A stretch of 45,023 nucleotides of DNA, taken from the NCBI GenBank assembly GCA_029259935.1, contig JAJDEH010000460.1, positions 1-45,023 on the forward strand, in the 5' to 3' direction. Under the pieces are notes generated by a model. The model saw only the letters and a program-made list of their open reading frames with translations. It searched no databases and was not told the DNA's origin. Made by a program: the position numbers and the translations under genes. The stretch is from Planctomycetota bacterium. Lineage in GTDB: Bacteria > Planctomycetota > Planctomycetia > Pirellulales > Pirellulaceae. Positions within the stretch are counted from its first letter, which is position 1. Every line of letters starts with the position of its first letter. Positions 24,665 through 33,034 of this stretch are shown here, one piece after another.

Positions 24665-24702
24665 GTTTCAGCACACCCATTTCACCGAGCTGAAACTTTT
24701 TT
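24665..24702 (+). terminator. Inverted repeat followed by T6
   Basis: GTTTCAGC (24665-24672) and GCTGAAAC (24689-24696) are perfect 8-bp arms around a 16-nt loop, directly followed by TTTTTT (24697-24702). This is the shape of a factor-independent terminator. It is also centred about 97 bp upstream of the predicted CBS start site, so it could serve as an activator site. Confidence 0.5.
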
Positions 24703-24750
24703 CGGGGCACGTTGAGCGAGAACAACATAAATGGTGTTCGGATGTTCGAT

Positions 24751-24766
24751 TGGCATCGCTTGTGCA
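24751..24766 (+). promoter_or_regulatory. Sigma-54-type promoter for the CBS protein
   Basis: TGGCATCGCTTGTGCA has GG-N10-GC with TGGCA and TGCA. The predicted start near 24777 gives a leader of about 82 nt. Confidence 0.55.
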
Positions 24767-24858
24767 GACGACGATGGGTGCAGTCAGTTCAGTCTGCACC
24801 CACGACGATCTAGATCGAAGTACTCGTACGTCCTTGTGCTACCCAGAGGAGACATCTC

Positions 24859-25296
24859 ATGAAACTTGGCGAGTTGTTCCGCAGTGAGGTCGTCACCGTC
24901 GAACCTGGCGAGACGGTTCGACAGGCGACACAGAAGATGAAGAACAAAAACGTCGGCGCTGTCGTGGTCGTCGAGCGCGGTGATGCTGTTGGGATTCTCA
25001 CCGACCGTGATGTCGCCTTGAAGGTCGTTGTTGGAGATGTCAGCCCCGAATCGCCGGTCAGCGATGTGATGACGAAAGACGTGGTCACCATCTGGGACGA
25101 TGAGGGTGTGTTCAACGCGACGCAGTATCTGTCCGGTCGAAAATTCAGGCGGCTGCCTATCATTGAACGAAAAGGAACGCTCGGAAAAGGCAAACTCGTT
25201 GGAATTCTGACGGCCGATGATCTGATCGCTATGTTGGCCCGTGAACTGATCAATGTGGCGCGCGCCCTAGAACCAGCCCTGGGTGAGAGTGTGTGA
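24859..25296 (+). CDS. Two-CBS-domain protein
   Basis: A 145-aa protein made of a CBS pair (Bateman module): VTVEPGETVRQATQKM...GAVVVVERGDAVGILTDRDVALKVV and then VSDVMTKDVVTIWDDEGVFNATQYL...RRLPIIER...LVGILTADDLIAML. Such modules bind adenine nucleotides and signal energy state. With no attached effector domain, this one must act on a partner. The ATG follows GAGGAGA. Stand-alone CBS proteins accompany USPs, nitroreductases and Lon-type proteases in several anoxia and dormancy gene sets, which fits the surroundings. Confidence 0.92.
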   Translation: MKLGELFRSEVVTVEPGETVRQATQKMKNKNVGAVVVVERGDAVGILTDRDVALKVVVGDVSPESPVSDVMTKDVVTIWDDEGVFNATQYLSGRKFRRLPIIERKGTLGKGKLVGILTADDLIAMLARELINVARALEPALGESV

Positions 25297-25866
25297 AATT
25301 GCTAACGAGGAACCCAATTTGAATTTTACTTTTTGGCTGTCGGTCGCGCGTTTCCGAAGACCGAATGTTTTCGAGAAGCAAGGTTACTTGTACATCGGCT
25401 GAAACTCGCTGTACATGAGATTGCCGTCGAGGTACACCCGGTGGCAATGGAAATCGGTAATCGACGACATCAGACAGCAAGCGGCGAACTTGATGAAGTC
25501 CGAGTCGGGAAGCAAGAGCGTGGAATGAGAATGGCGGCAGTTGCGTAACAGGGTTCCTGCGCGCTGCGGTGGGCGTGTCCCAGCGGGAAGTAACAGTTCT
25601 GCTCTACTACGTTGGGGGGACCCGCCAATATAATTTCAGCAAGTCGAAACGCCGACTCAAAAAGCGTTACAGACTCCAAACTGGGGGTAAGAGTTTCACA
25701 AAGCCGTGGAATCACCCGAGTTCTTGGAGCCGAACACAAAACCACCCTTTTTCGGCGATGGCTTCGTCCTCAGGCCGAACCTGGCAGGGATAAGTCGTGT
25801 CAGTTCCTACGGGTGAGGAAGCTATGTTGCTATGTTGAAACATGGCTCCGCACCTGAGAACCTGCA
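25297..25866. other. Gap between the CBS gene and the recombinase
   Basis: A minus-strand frame near 25395-25530 reads DFIKFAACCLMSSITDFHCH, then RVYLDGNLMYSEFQPMYK and a stop. It looks like the end of a protein but I cannot place it. No clear res-type repeats were found upstream of the recombinase, and no sigma-54-type site was seen. Confidence 0.25.
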
Positions 25867-26619
25867 ATGAACGGCCGCTCTTTTGGTTACGCCCGTGTCT
25901 CCACGGACGACCAGGATCTGACTCTTCAGATCGACGCACTCACCAAGCATGGCATCTCTAAATCACTCATCTTCACTGACAAACTGTCGGGAGCCCGATC
26001 CGATCGGCCGGGGCTGGCCAGATGCCTCGACCAACTAAGGAAAGGTGACGTTCTTGTCGTCTGGCGATTGGATCGTCTCGGTCGGTCCATGTGCCATCTC
26101 ATCACACTCATCGAAGATCTTCGCGAACGTGGCATCGGCTTTCGATCCTTGAACGAAGGCGCGATCGACACGACGAGTGCATCTGGTGAGTTGATTTTCA
26201 ACATCTTCTCGGCACTCGCTCAATTCGAGCGGCGTTTGATCCAGGAAAGAACGAGAGCCGGACTTGCCGCAGCACGAGCGAGAGGTCGAAAAGGAGGGCG
26301 TCCACCAACCAAGGTGAACGAGCCCAAAGTAGTGTTGGCGAACAAATTATTTCTGGACAAATCAGTTTCACTTGAGGATATCTGCTCGACACTGAAGATT
26401 TCTAAGACAACACTCTATAGATACGTATCCATCGGTGGGAGTCGCGTGAGGCACCGTGACCAAAGTCCGAGAAACTCGTTGTTTTGTCACTTTATGCAGC
26501 TCGCAGGAAACCCAACCTTTTCTGATTCGCCCTCTCAGTGCGGTTCAACGACGCGTGTGAAGGAAGGCACGAGCCCGATCTGCTTCGGCACAGAGGTGGG
26601 ATTCACCGCTACGAGTTAG
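25867..26619 (+). CDS. Serine recombinase (Tn3-type resolvase/invertase) with odd C-terminal extension
   Basis: The catalytic domain has YARVSTDDQDLTLQIDAL with the nucleophile Ser, then DKLSGARSDRPGLARCL, LVVWRLDRLGRSM and ALAQFERRLIQERTRAGLAAARARGRKGGRPP, ending with a helix-turn-helix (VSLEDICSTLKISKTTLYRYV). Resolvases normally end at this point, near residue 190-200. Here the frame runs on for about 55 residues of low-complexity, unmatched sequence, so an original stop was probably lost through a small indel or deletion. It is probably a leftover of a transposon or plasmid. No transposase partner is beside it. Confidence 0.88.
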   Translation: MNGRSFGYARVSTDDQDLTLQIDALTKHGISKSLIFTDKLSGARSDRPGLARCLDQLRKGDVLVVWRLDRLGRSMCHLITLIEDLRERGIGFRSLNEGAIDTTSASGELIFNIFSALAQFERRLIQERTRAGLAAARARGRKGGRPPTKVNEPKVVLANKLFLDKSVSLEDICSTLKISKTTLYRYVSIGGSRVRHRDQSPRNSLFCHFMQLAGNPTFSDSPSQCGSTTRVKEGTSPICFGTEVGFTATS

Positions 26620-26750
26620 CATTGACCGCAATCTGCAGCGGCCGATGCAACCGACGCAGCGAAGCAGATTGCGGAACTCGCGTCGGTGGCGATCTCTGGT
26701 GCATCAGAGTGCACGTTGCGAAGCGGTATTTTGCCCTGGTTAGAACAACC

Positions 26751-27704
26751 CTACGCCATCAGATACAGGAAGCTCTCTTCAGCAGCTGTTCGTTTCTTCG
26801 GCTGCTCGGCAAATCGCAGAAGATTGAAAAAACCGTACAGTGTCTTGATCCGGTGTGTGAGTCGCGCTGACCATTGCGACGCCTCGTCGATGGTCCAATA
26901 GTCTGGCGTCCGTGGATCGTGCTTCGCTTTTTTGAGCGGTCCTAGTTCGTCTTCGACATCCGGCAGTGAACGAAATAAGCGAACATGGTGGTGGTGAGCG
27001 GCCAGTCCCTTTCGTGCGAGGTCCTTGTAGCCAAGTCTCGATAACTCCGTGAGTGCCGTCGCGTGGTTGATGATGTGGAACAGACCGCCGAATCCTTGCT
27101 TGCGGATGGACGCTGAACGTATTAGCTCGTCAATGACGATCTCGGCCATTGCCTGTTCATCTTTATACTGCGGAAATCCATCATCGCGCGGTAGGGGCAC
27201 TTTGTTTCCGACAATCCAGCCTCGTTGTTTTCCATAGTAGCCCCGACCTTGAACTGCACCGTTGAATCCTTCGATCAATTGCCGAATGCCGTTGACGAGC
27301 GAGGGCGTGGCATACTCCGAGTGGTCGTGCAGGGCGCGGATGGCAATGGCAGCGAAAATGACGTTGTGACCTGACTGTCGCGTCTTTTCAATATTTCGGG
27401 ATAACGCTTCGGCAATCGTGGCGATCAGTTTCTCTTGTGACTTCTCTTTCGGAAATGGTTCGAACAGTTCAGGGACGGTAATGCTGGCCTTCTTCGCATT
27501 GAACCACAATGCCTCGTCGCCTTTGATGATTCGATCCAATTCCTTTTCAACGGCTGAAACAACTCGTTCGTCCAGATCGTGGCGCTCTTCGCCGAAAAAA
27601 TAACCAGCCACGACCGCGGCACCCAAGTGTCCGGCCATCGTATTTGCGCGACGAGCGCGGGCCAGACCGCATAAGCCTTTGTGTAAGTATTCAAAGTCGA
27701 CCAT
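26751..27704 (-). CDS. Hypothetical alpha-helical protein
   Basis: A 317-aa soluble, mostly helical protein with no signal peptide. Conserved-looking stretches include ARRANTMAGHLGAAVVAGYF, GHNVIFAAIAIRALHDHSEY, GRGYYGKQRGW, GGLFHIINHATALTELSRLGY and AAHHHHVRLFRSLPD. The several paired His and Glu residues inside helices could be a metal site or an alpha/alpha toroid, but I do not recognise the family. The C-terminal third is rich in Arg and Lys. It lies 63 bp upstream of the SUMF1-like gene on the same strand, with no obvious functional link. Confidence 0.65.
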   Translation of the reverse strand: MVDFEYLHKGLCGLARARRANTMAGHLGAAVVAGYFFGEERHDLDERVVSAVEKELDRIIKGDEALWFNAKKASITVPELFEPFPKEKSQEKLIATIAEALSRNIEKTRQSGHNVIFAAIAIRALHDHSEYATPSLVNGIRQLIEGFNGAVQGRGYYGKQRGWIVGNKVPLPRDDGFPQYKDEQAMAEIVIDELIRSASIRKQGFGGLFHIINHATALTELSRLGYKDLARKGLAAHHHHVRLFRSLPDVEDELGPLKKAKHDPRTPDYWTIDEASQWSARLTHRIKTLYGFFNLLRFAEQPKKRTAAEESFLYLMA

Positions 27705-27767
27705 AGTGGCTCACTTTATAGGATTTCGAAGAACGACTTACCGACTTGGTACATGGGCTAGCTGGCT

Positions 27768-28601
27768 TTACTGGCTGGACGGAACTCGGGACACGCGAAA
27801 ACCGATGAAGTTGAACCGCGAGCCGGACATGTACCATTGGCGGCGCGCGGACCGGCAGGCCCAGTCGGTGTCGAACCAACCACCGCCGCGGCATATGCGG
27901 AACGCACCCTTGGAAGGACCTTGCGGGTCAGTGCCTCCAGGCAGTTTCTCAATGTAATAATCCTGGCACCACTCCCACAGGTTTCCGTGCATGTCGTGCA
28001 AACCATACGCATTGGCTCGCTTCTGACCCACCTGGTGAGCGTGTTTTTCACCTTTGACGGTTCCATCGTGCCACGCATAATCACGAAACGACGCACCGTC
28101 ATCAATGCCGTAGGCGGTCGTCGAACCCGCCCGGCAGGCATACTCCCACTGGGCTTCCGTCGGCAGTCGGTACTCCCAATCATTTGGAAGACGATCTGCC
28201 CGACGCTCCGCCTCCGTCAGCTTCTTGCAGAACGCGATCGCGTCCTCTCGACTGACGTACGAGGCCGGATAGTCCTTGCCCTCTTTGACATATTCCTTGC
28301 CATTCCAGGGACGCGTGCCCATTACCGATTGCCACTGGAACTGCGTCACCTCAGTTGTCCCCAGGTAGAAAGCCCGCGTCAGTTTCACCGAGACTTGCTT
28401 CTCGTTATCAAATCGCAACCTTTCATCAGGCGGGCTGCCCATGGTGAACTTCCCCGCAGGGATCAAGGCGAGCTTCATCCCGATGGAGTTGGTGATCTGC
28501 TTCTCAAGTTTCGTGTCGGCGAAGGCCGAACTACTTCCCAAGCAAAGGCACAGCACGACTACGACACACATCTTCTTCAACATCAGTGTTGCGATGTTCA
28601 T
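27768..28601 (-). CDS. Secreted SUMF1/FGE-fold protein (sulfatase-modifying-factor-like)
   Basis: A 277-aa protein starting at the ATG at 28601 (GGGAGAA upstream), with a signal peptide (MCVVVVLCLCLGSSSAFA). The SUMF1 fold follows: NSIGMKLALIPAGKFTMGSP, FYLGTTEVTQFQW, YRLPTEAQWEYACRAG, YGLHDMHGNLWEWCQDYY, RGGGWFDTDWACRSARR and FIGFRVSR. The Cys pair of true formylglycine-generating enzymes is not present (one Cys in WACRSA), so a binding or other enzymatic role is more likely than sulfatase activation. The open frame to 28844 lacks a signal sequence. The neighbouring beta-helix protein carries a sulfatase-type tail, which is suggestive but unexplained. Confidence 0.88.
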   Translation of the reverse strand: MNIATLMLKKMCVVVVLCLCLGSSSAFADTKLEKQITNSIGMKLALIPAGKFTMGSPPDERLRFDNEKQVSVKLTRAFYLGTTEVTQFQWQSVMGTRPWNGKEYVKEGKDYPASYVSREDAIAFCKKLTEAERRADRLPNDWEYRLPTEAQWEYACRAGSTTAYGIDDGASFRDYAWHDGTVKGEKHAHQVGQKRANAYGLHDMHGNLWEWCQDYYIEKLPGGTDPQGPSKGAFRICRGGGWFDTDWACRSARRQWYMSGSRFNFIGFRVSRVPSSQ

Positions 28602-28665
28602 TCGTCCGTTCTCCCAGGGTTCGAAAGGGCGAGTTCCATCCGTTATCCCTCGCCGGGCGACGATT

Positions 28666-30405
28666 TCAGCGTCCCAACCCGTGACGTACCACATACTCCT
28701 TGAATGATTCTGCCTCCTCACGTTCGCGCAGCCCTTTGAGCCGAAAGGCGATATGAGGCACGCGCTTTGACAAGTTCGTCTTTTCTTTAGGGTCGATTTC
28801 CGAGTTGAATAGCTTGTACGTCGTCTTCTTGCCACGAGTGACAACCAGCGTCCACGGCCCGTCGGTCACCTTGTCGGGGCCGAAGACTTTCTGGAATTGT
28901 CTGCTCAATTGCTCAGGGTCGGTTTCCTTGAGAATCGGCCACAGGCGGTCGAACGGCTTGGGGCTCTCGGCCTCGCTGGTTGACCGGAGTTCGTTGTCGA
29001 GCGGCTGGCCCGTGGAGCCCTGGACCGAAGCGGCCTTATCGTCCGGTTCGTCCGAATAAGCCACGTTGCCGAAAACGCGGGGCGGCGTGGTCGTCTTGCC
29101 AACGTTGATCGCCACACGGCGGAAGTTACTGACGCTGTTGTCGTGTACAGCGGCGTTGCAATTGGCTGCGTTGATCAAGTCGCGGTAGCCGCTACACGTG
29201 TTATTGGAAGCGACAACCGTTGACTCGAATTTGAACGAACCGCCAAAGGGGACCCAGATGGCGGATCCCTGCTTGTCGGGCCCCCTTCCTTCGAACTGAT
29301 TGCCGCTGATGCGCGCAGTTCCCTGAAGCAAGACTCCGGCCACACCGCCCCCACGAATGAGATTATCGGAAACAACTGCGTGCGCGCCGCCTCGCAGTGC
29401 TACCATCGGCGGAGCGATCGCTGACGTTCGGATCAACTCATTGCCGTGAATGTAGGCGGTCGCCCCATCGGGCAGCCCGATGGCAACCAGCCGGTTTTCG
29501 AGGCATTTGTTGCCGATGATCAGGGCCCTAGTCTCGGTTCGCACACCGATGCCCGCCATTTCATTCTCTCGCGACTCGTTTTCCACGATCACAGGTCGCG
29601 CCCCGTCGCGGGACCCGATGCCGGCCATTTTATTCTTGTAGCAGCGGTTGCGGAGAATCACCGGAGCCGCGCCCTCGCGGGCGCCGATGCCGGCCATCAA
29701 GTTTCCGTAACACTCATTCTCGACGATCATCGCTCGCGCCCCCAATCGCGAGCCGATGCCGGCCATCGCGTTGTTGTAGCAGCGGTTGTTGCGGATGATC
29801 GGAGCCGCTCCCTCGCGGGCCCCGATGCCGGCCATGATGTTCTCGAAACATTCGTTGTCCTCGATGACGGGACGCGCCTTCTCACGCGAGCCGATACCGG
29901 CCATCTTGTTGCGGTAGCAACGATTGTTGCGGATCACCGGAGCGGCCCCTATACGCGACCCGATGCCCGCCATGTCGTTCTCGTAGCACTCGTTGTTCTC
30001 GATCAGCGCGCGGGCGCCACTGCGCGAGCCGATGCCGGCCATCTTGTTGCGGTAGCAGCGGTTGTTGCGGATGATGGGCGTCGCACCGTCGCGGTTGCCG
30101 ATGCCGGCCATCTCATTCTCATAGCATTCGTTGTGCTCGATGATCGGGCTGGTGCCCTCCATGCGAATGCCGATACCGGCGCGACGGTTGCGGTAACACT
30201 TGTTCCCTCTCAGGATCGGCTTGGCCCCTTCGCGTTGGCCGATGCCGGCGCGGATGTTCTCGTAACAGACGTTGTTGATAATCAGCGGGCTGGCGTTGCG
30301 ACTGCCGATGGCGGCGCGTAGGTTCTGAAACCCGATGTTCTCCTCGATGGTGGCGGTGGAACCGTCCGACGAACCGATTCCGCCCCCCATGTTGCGATAG
30401 ACCAC
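28666..30405 (-). CDS. Right-handed beta-helix repeat protein with sulfatase-like tail, 5'-truncated
   Basis: At least 13 coils of about 23 residues with the pattern MAGIGSR-x-GA-x-P-[IV]-I-x-NN-x-CY-x-N form a parallel beta-helix. Asparagine and cysteine/tyrosine ladders and a repeating GIG turn are visible. Successive coils alternate between basic (RNNRCYRNK) and acidic (ENNECYEND) faces. The last 90 residues resemble the end of arylsulfatases (GPWTLVVTRG, YKLFNSEIDPKEKTNLSKR). The frame is open beyond the ATG at 30405 to about 30558 with further coils (HNGHAGIGIRGAKG), but no start codon is present, so the 5' end, including any signal peptide, is missing at a junction with the porA stub. 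Confidence 0.8.
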   Translation of the reverse strand: MVYRNMGGGIGSSDGSTATIEENIGFQNLRAAIGSRNASPLIINNVCYENIRAGIGQREGAKPILRGNKCYRNRRAGIGIRMEGTSPIIEHNECYENEMAGIGNRDGATPIIRNNRCYRNKMAGIGSRSGARALIENNECYENDMAGIGSRIGAAPVIRNNRCYRNKMAGIGSREKARPVIEDNECFENIMAGIGAREGAAPIIRNNRCYNNAMAGIGSRLGARAMIVENECYGNLMAGIGAREGAAPVILRNRCYKNKMAGIGSRDGARPVIVENESRENEMAGIGVRTETRALIIGNKCLENRLVAIGLPDGATAYIHGNELIRTSAIAPPMVALRGGAHAVVSDNLIRGGGVAGVLLQGTARISGNQFEGRGPDKQGSAIWVPFGGSFKFESTVVASNNTCSGYRDLINAANCNAAVHDNSVSNFRRVAINVGKTTTPPRVFGNVAYSDEPDDKAASVQGSTGQPLDNELRSTSEAESPKPFDRLWPILKETDPEQLSRQFQKVFGPDKVTDGPWTLVVTRGKKTTYKLFNSEIDPKEKTNLSKRVPHIAFRLKGLREREEAESFKEYVVRHGLGR

Positions 30406-30560
30406 ATTGCGGTAGACATGCGGCGAGACCTTCTTGCCCTTGGCACCGCGGATGCCGATCCCTGCATGACCGTTGTGATGGACGATGTTATGGCGAATTG
30501 AGCAGTTGACGCCGGGGCAGCCGACGGCGGGGAAGCCGGTATCATCGATCAGAACATTTC
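28950..30560 (-). repeat. Tandem protein-coding repeats of about 69 bp
   Basis: The beta-helix region is made of 69-bp units (23 codons). The best conserved run is at about 29560-30250, and a 138-bp higher-order period comes from the alternating basic and acidic units. Confidence 0.6.
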
Positions 30561-30831
30561 ACCCGGACTGGGCGGAGTTCTGTTTCATGAAATCGCCGCA
30601 GCGCTGGCCGCAGCCCCGTGCAGTCCGGCAGTGCTGCGATCATTCATTGGTGGTTTGGGAGGCAAAGACATTAGCGCCACGGAACTGGATCATGTGATCG
30701 ACACTCTGGAGTCAACGGATCCTGAACGCGGCCCCTATGAACCTGAATTGCTCATGACACAGGGTGAAATTGATCAGGTCAATCAGCGGCTGACTGTCGC
30801 CGGAAAGCCCGTCACGGTGGAGGTGTCATGA
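30541..30831 (+). pseudogene. porA: C-terminal stub of pyruvate:ferredoxin oxidoreductase alpha subunit (PorA)
   Basis: The frame reads IIDQNISPGLGGVLFHEIAA, then VLRSFIGGLGGKDIS, and ends GKPVTVEVS. This matches the last 95 or so residues of PorA, where the D-x-N-x-S-P-G-x-GG and GLGGKD motifs lie. The stop TGA overlaps the porB ATG (ATGA at 30828). The thiamine-binding and other upstream domains are absent: the sequence meets the truncated beta-helix gene at about 30541-30558. An internal ATG at 30631 cannot restore the enzyme. Confidence 0.8.
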
Positions 30832-31790
30832 AAGTACAACGAGAATACTATAAGAGCACGAAAGATCTGCCCCGCGACGAGTACGTTGCACCTGGCTCGC
30901 CGCTGTGTGCCGGATGCGGAGGACTGGCAACCCTGCGGCTGATGCACAAGGCCTTGGGGGGCAACGTTGTCGTGGTGAACGCTGCGGGTTGTATGACTTT
31001 GTTGGCCGTCTATCCTCATACGCCTCTGCAATCTTCTTGGCTCTACACCACCATGGGAAGCGCCTCGGCTGGAGCGCAAGGCATCCGCGATGCACTCGAT
31101 GTGCTGACGCACAAGGGACAACTTGACGAGAAGGATGACTTGAAAGTGTTAGTGTTGGCTGGTGACGGGTCCACCTACGACATGGGTTTATCATCGACTT
31201 CCGCCGCCATCCATCGAGGGTTGGATTTCTGGTATCTCTGCTATGACAACGAAGCCTATGGCAACACCGGCTTTCAAATGTCAAGCGCTTCGCCACTGGA
31301 ATCTGAAACCGCCACGTCACCGCAGGGCAGTCACCAACGAAAAAAAGACATCTTCGAGATATGGCGTGCCCAGCATCCGCCTTACCTGGCCACCGTTTCG
31401 GCGCACGACCCGGTCGACTTGGCCGAGAAAGTGCATCGTTCCTTAGGGATCGATGGCCCCAAACTTTTTACGGCGCTGGCGGTTTGCCCAACGGGCTGGG
31501 GCTTCGATCCCGCGCAAAGTTTCGAGATCGGCAAGCTGGCGGTGGACTCCGGAGTGTGGCCCCTGAAGGAGGCGGTCCGTGGCAAGGTGCGGCACACCTA
31601 TATTCCGAGCCGTTTTTGCCCGGTGGAAGACTACCTGAGGCCACAGCGACGCTTTCGCCATCTGTTCACGCCCCAACGACAGGAACGAGAGATCGCCGCG
31701 ATTCAGCAAAACGTGAATGAATATTGGATCGAAACCAGCGGCGAGAAGATTCCCGAACTGGTGTCGACAGAAGGACCCCTTTCAATTTGA
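30828..31790 (+). CDS. porB: Pyruvate:ferredoxin oxidoreductase beta subunit
   Basis: A 320-aa PorB: CAGCGG (residues 27-32), part of the iron-sulfur-liganding cysteines, then NAAGCMT, TTMGSASAGAQGI and the thiamine-pyrophosphate motif AGDGSTYDMG (111-120), with DNEAYGNTGFQMSSA after it. The enzyme oxidises pyruvate with CoA and ferredoxin to acetyl-CoA and CO2 and is oxygen-sensitive. Because porA is only a stub here, this subunit would need an alpha subunit encoded elsewhere. It is followed after 12 bp by glutamate dehydrogenase. Confidence 0.93.
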   Translation: MKVQREYYKSTKDLPRDEYVAPGSPLCAGCGGLATLRLMHKALGGNVVVVNAAGCMTLLAVYPHTPLQSSWLYTTMGSASAGAQGIRDALDVLTHKGQLDEKDDLKVLVLAGDGSTYDMGLSSTSAAIHRGLDFWYLCYDNEAYGNTGFQMSSASPLESETATSPQGSHQRKKDIFEIWRAQHPPYLATVSAHDPVDLAEKVHRSLGIDGPKLFTALAVCPTGWGFDPAQSFEIGKLAVDSGVWPLKEAVRGKVRHTYIPSRFCPVEDYLRPQRRFRHLFTPQRQEREIAAIQQNVNEYWIETSGEKIPELVSTEGPLSI

Positions 31791-31802
31791 CGAGACGAAA
31801 CC

Positions 31803-32909
31803 ATGCGAAAAGTCCACTATGAATTTGAGCAGTTTTGTGACGAGTTGGGACCCGCCAAGGTGGTTCACATCTACGAGCCGCGCAGCGGTTTGAAGGCCAT
31901 TGTTGTTGTGGACAATGTGGCCGTGGGACCTGCCATCGGCGGTGTTCGCATGGCACCCGATGTCTCGACGGAAGAGGTGTTTCGTCTTGCACGGGCGATG
32001 ACCAAGAAGAATGCCGCCGCAGGTCTGCCTCACGGAGGCGGCAAGTCGGGAATCATAGCGAATTCAAGAAACGCGGATAAACCTCGACTGCTGCGTGCCT
32101 TCGCACGCGCCATCCGATACTTGGTCGAGTACATTCCTGGTCCCGACATGGGAACCGACGAAACCTGCATGGCGTGGATTCATGACGAGATTGGACGGGC
32201 AGTCGGCCTGCCACGTGTGCTGGGTGGGATACCGCTCGACGAGATTGGTGCCACCGGTTACGGCGTCGCCCAATGTGCTGAGATCGCCGCGCCGCTTTGC
32301 GATTTAGATTTGAAAGGTGCCAGGGTCGCAATTGAAGGCTTCGGTAACGTGGGCCGGCATGCAGCGCGCTATCTAGCCGAGAAGGGGTGCCGAATTGTCG
32401 CCGCCACCGATTCGCGAGGCGGCGTCTATGATGCGAACGGGATTGACGTCGACGAGTTGTCGCAAGTCAAACGCAAATCCAGCAGCGTGGTGAACTTCGC
32501 CAGCGGGACCAAGATCCAACAGCCAGATTTGTTTGCTGTTGATTGCGACATCCTAGTACCCGCCGCTCGCCCGGATTGCATTCACATGGAAAATTTTGGC
32601 GACATCAAGGCTAAACTGATTATCCAAGGCGCGAACATCCCGGCGACTGCGGCGGCCGAAACCATGCTTCACCAGCGCGGTGTGCTCGTTGTACCTGACT
32701 TCATCGCTAACGCGGGCGGTGTGATCTGCGCGGCGGTTGAACATCGAGGTGGCAGCGAGCACGACGCGTTCGACCAGATTGCCAATAAGATTCGCGACAA
32801 CACCCAAGCGGTACTCAGTCGCGCCCAACGCGAGAACATGGTTCCCCGGCATGCGGCGGATGAACTCGCTCGTGAACGAGTATTGGAAGCCATGGCTTTA
32901 AGAGAGTAG
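31803..32909 (+). CDS. Glutamate/leucine dehydrogenase family enzyme
   Basis: A 368-aa Glu/Leu/Phe/Val dehydrogenase: IGGVRMAPDVS, GLPHGGGKSGI with the catalytic Lys (about 81), IPGPDMGTDE, GATGYGV and the NAD-binding GFGNVGR (about 177-183), with a second motif LVPAARPD. It interconverts an amino acid and a 2-oxo acid with ammonia. Distinguishing glutamate from branched-chain specificity by eye is unsafe; the length (368 aa) is nearer leucine/valine enzymes. It is probably co-transcribed with porB (12-bp gap), linking amino-acid oxidation to ferredoxin metabolism. Confidence 0.9.
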   Translation: MRKVHYEFEQFCDELGPAKVVHIYEPRSGLKAIVVVDNVAVGPAIGGVRMAPDVSTEEVFRLARAMTKKNAAAGLPHGGGKSGIIANSRNADKPRLLRAFARAIRYLVEYIPGPDMGTDETCMAWIHDEIGRAVGLPRVLGGIPLDEIGATGYGVAQCAEIAAPLCDLDLKGARVAIEGFGNVGRHAARYLAEKGCRIVAATDSRGGVYDANGIDVDELSQVKRKSSSVVNFASGTKIQQPDLFAVDCDILVPAARPDCIHMENFGDIKAKLIIQGANIPATAAAETMLHQRGVLVVPDFIANAGGVICAAVEHRGGSEHDAFDQIANKIRDNTQAVLSRAQRENMVPRHAADELARERVLEAMALRE

Positions 32910-33034
32910 GTGGCGAACTCGACGATGTCTGGCCCAACTTGGTCTCGGCGTCGCAGAGGACGATCCCAGAAGCCCGAGCTTGCTCGTCGCCGTCCAATAA
33001 TCTGGCCGTCACGCCGAAAACCTAGGGCAAGCTG

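Larger units (their letters stand above)
24379..24858. other. Gap before the CBS gene: terminator-like hairpin and promoter
   Basis: Apart from the hairpin (24665-24702) and the promoter (24751-24766) listed separately, I see only a short unassigned frame (FDLVDEALNELEDLLEIRWW, about 24440-24520). It may be another gene stub. Confidence 0.35.

Noticed and set aside
27837..28703. 288-aa plus-strand ORF opposite the SUMF1-like gene
   Set aside because: It has no domain character and no ribosome site. The SUMF1 motifs are on the minus strand.
29560..30250. CRISPR array
   Set aside because: The regular 69-bp repeats are in-frame protein repeats with varying codons, without spacers of foreign type, and no cas gene is present.
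29446..30321. 291-aa plus-strand ORF opposite the beta-helix gene
   Set aside because: Its Asp/Ala/Gly/His-rich repeats are the mirror of the 69-bp beta-helix repeats. The minus strand has clear fold signatures, so this is a shadow frame.
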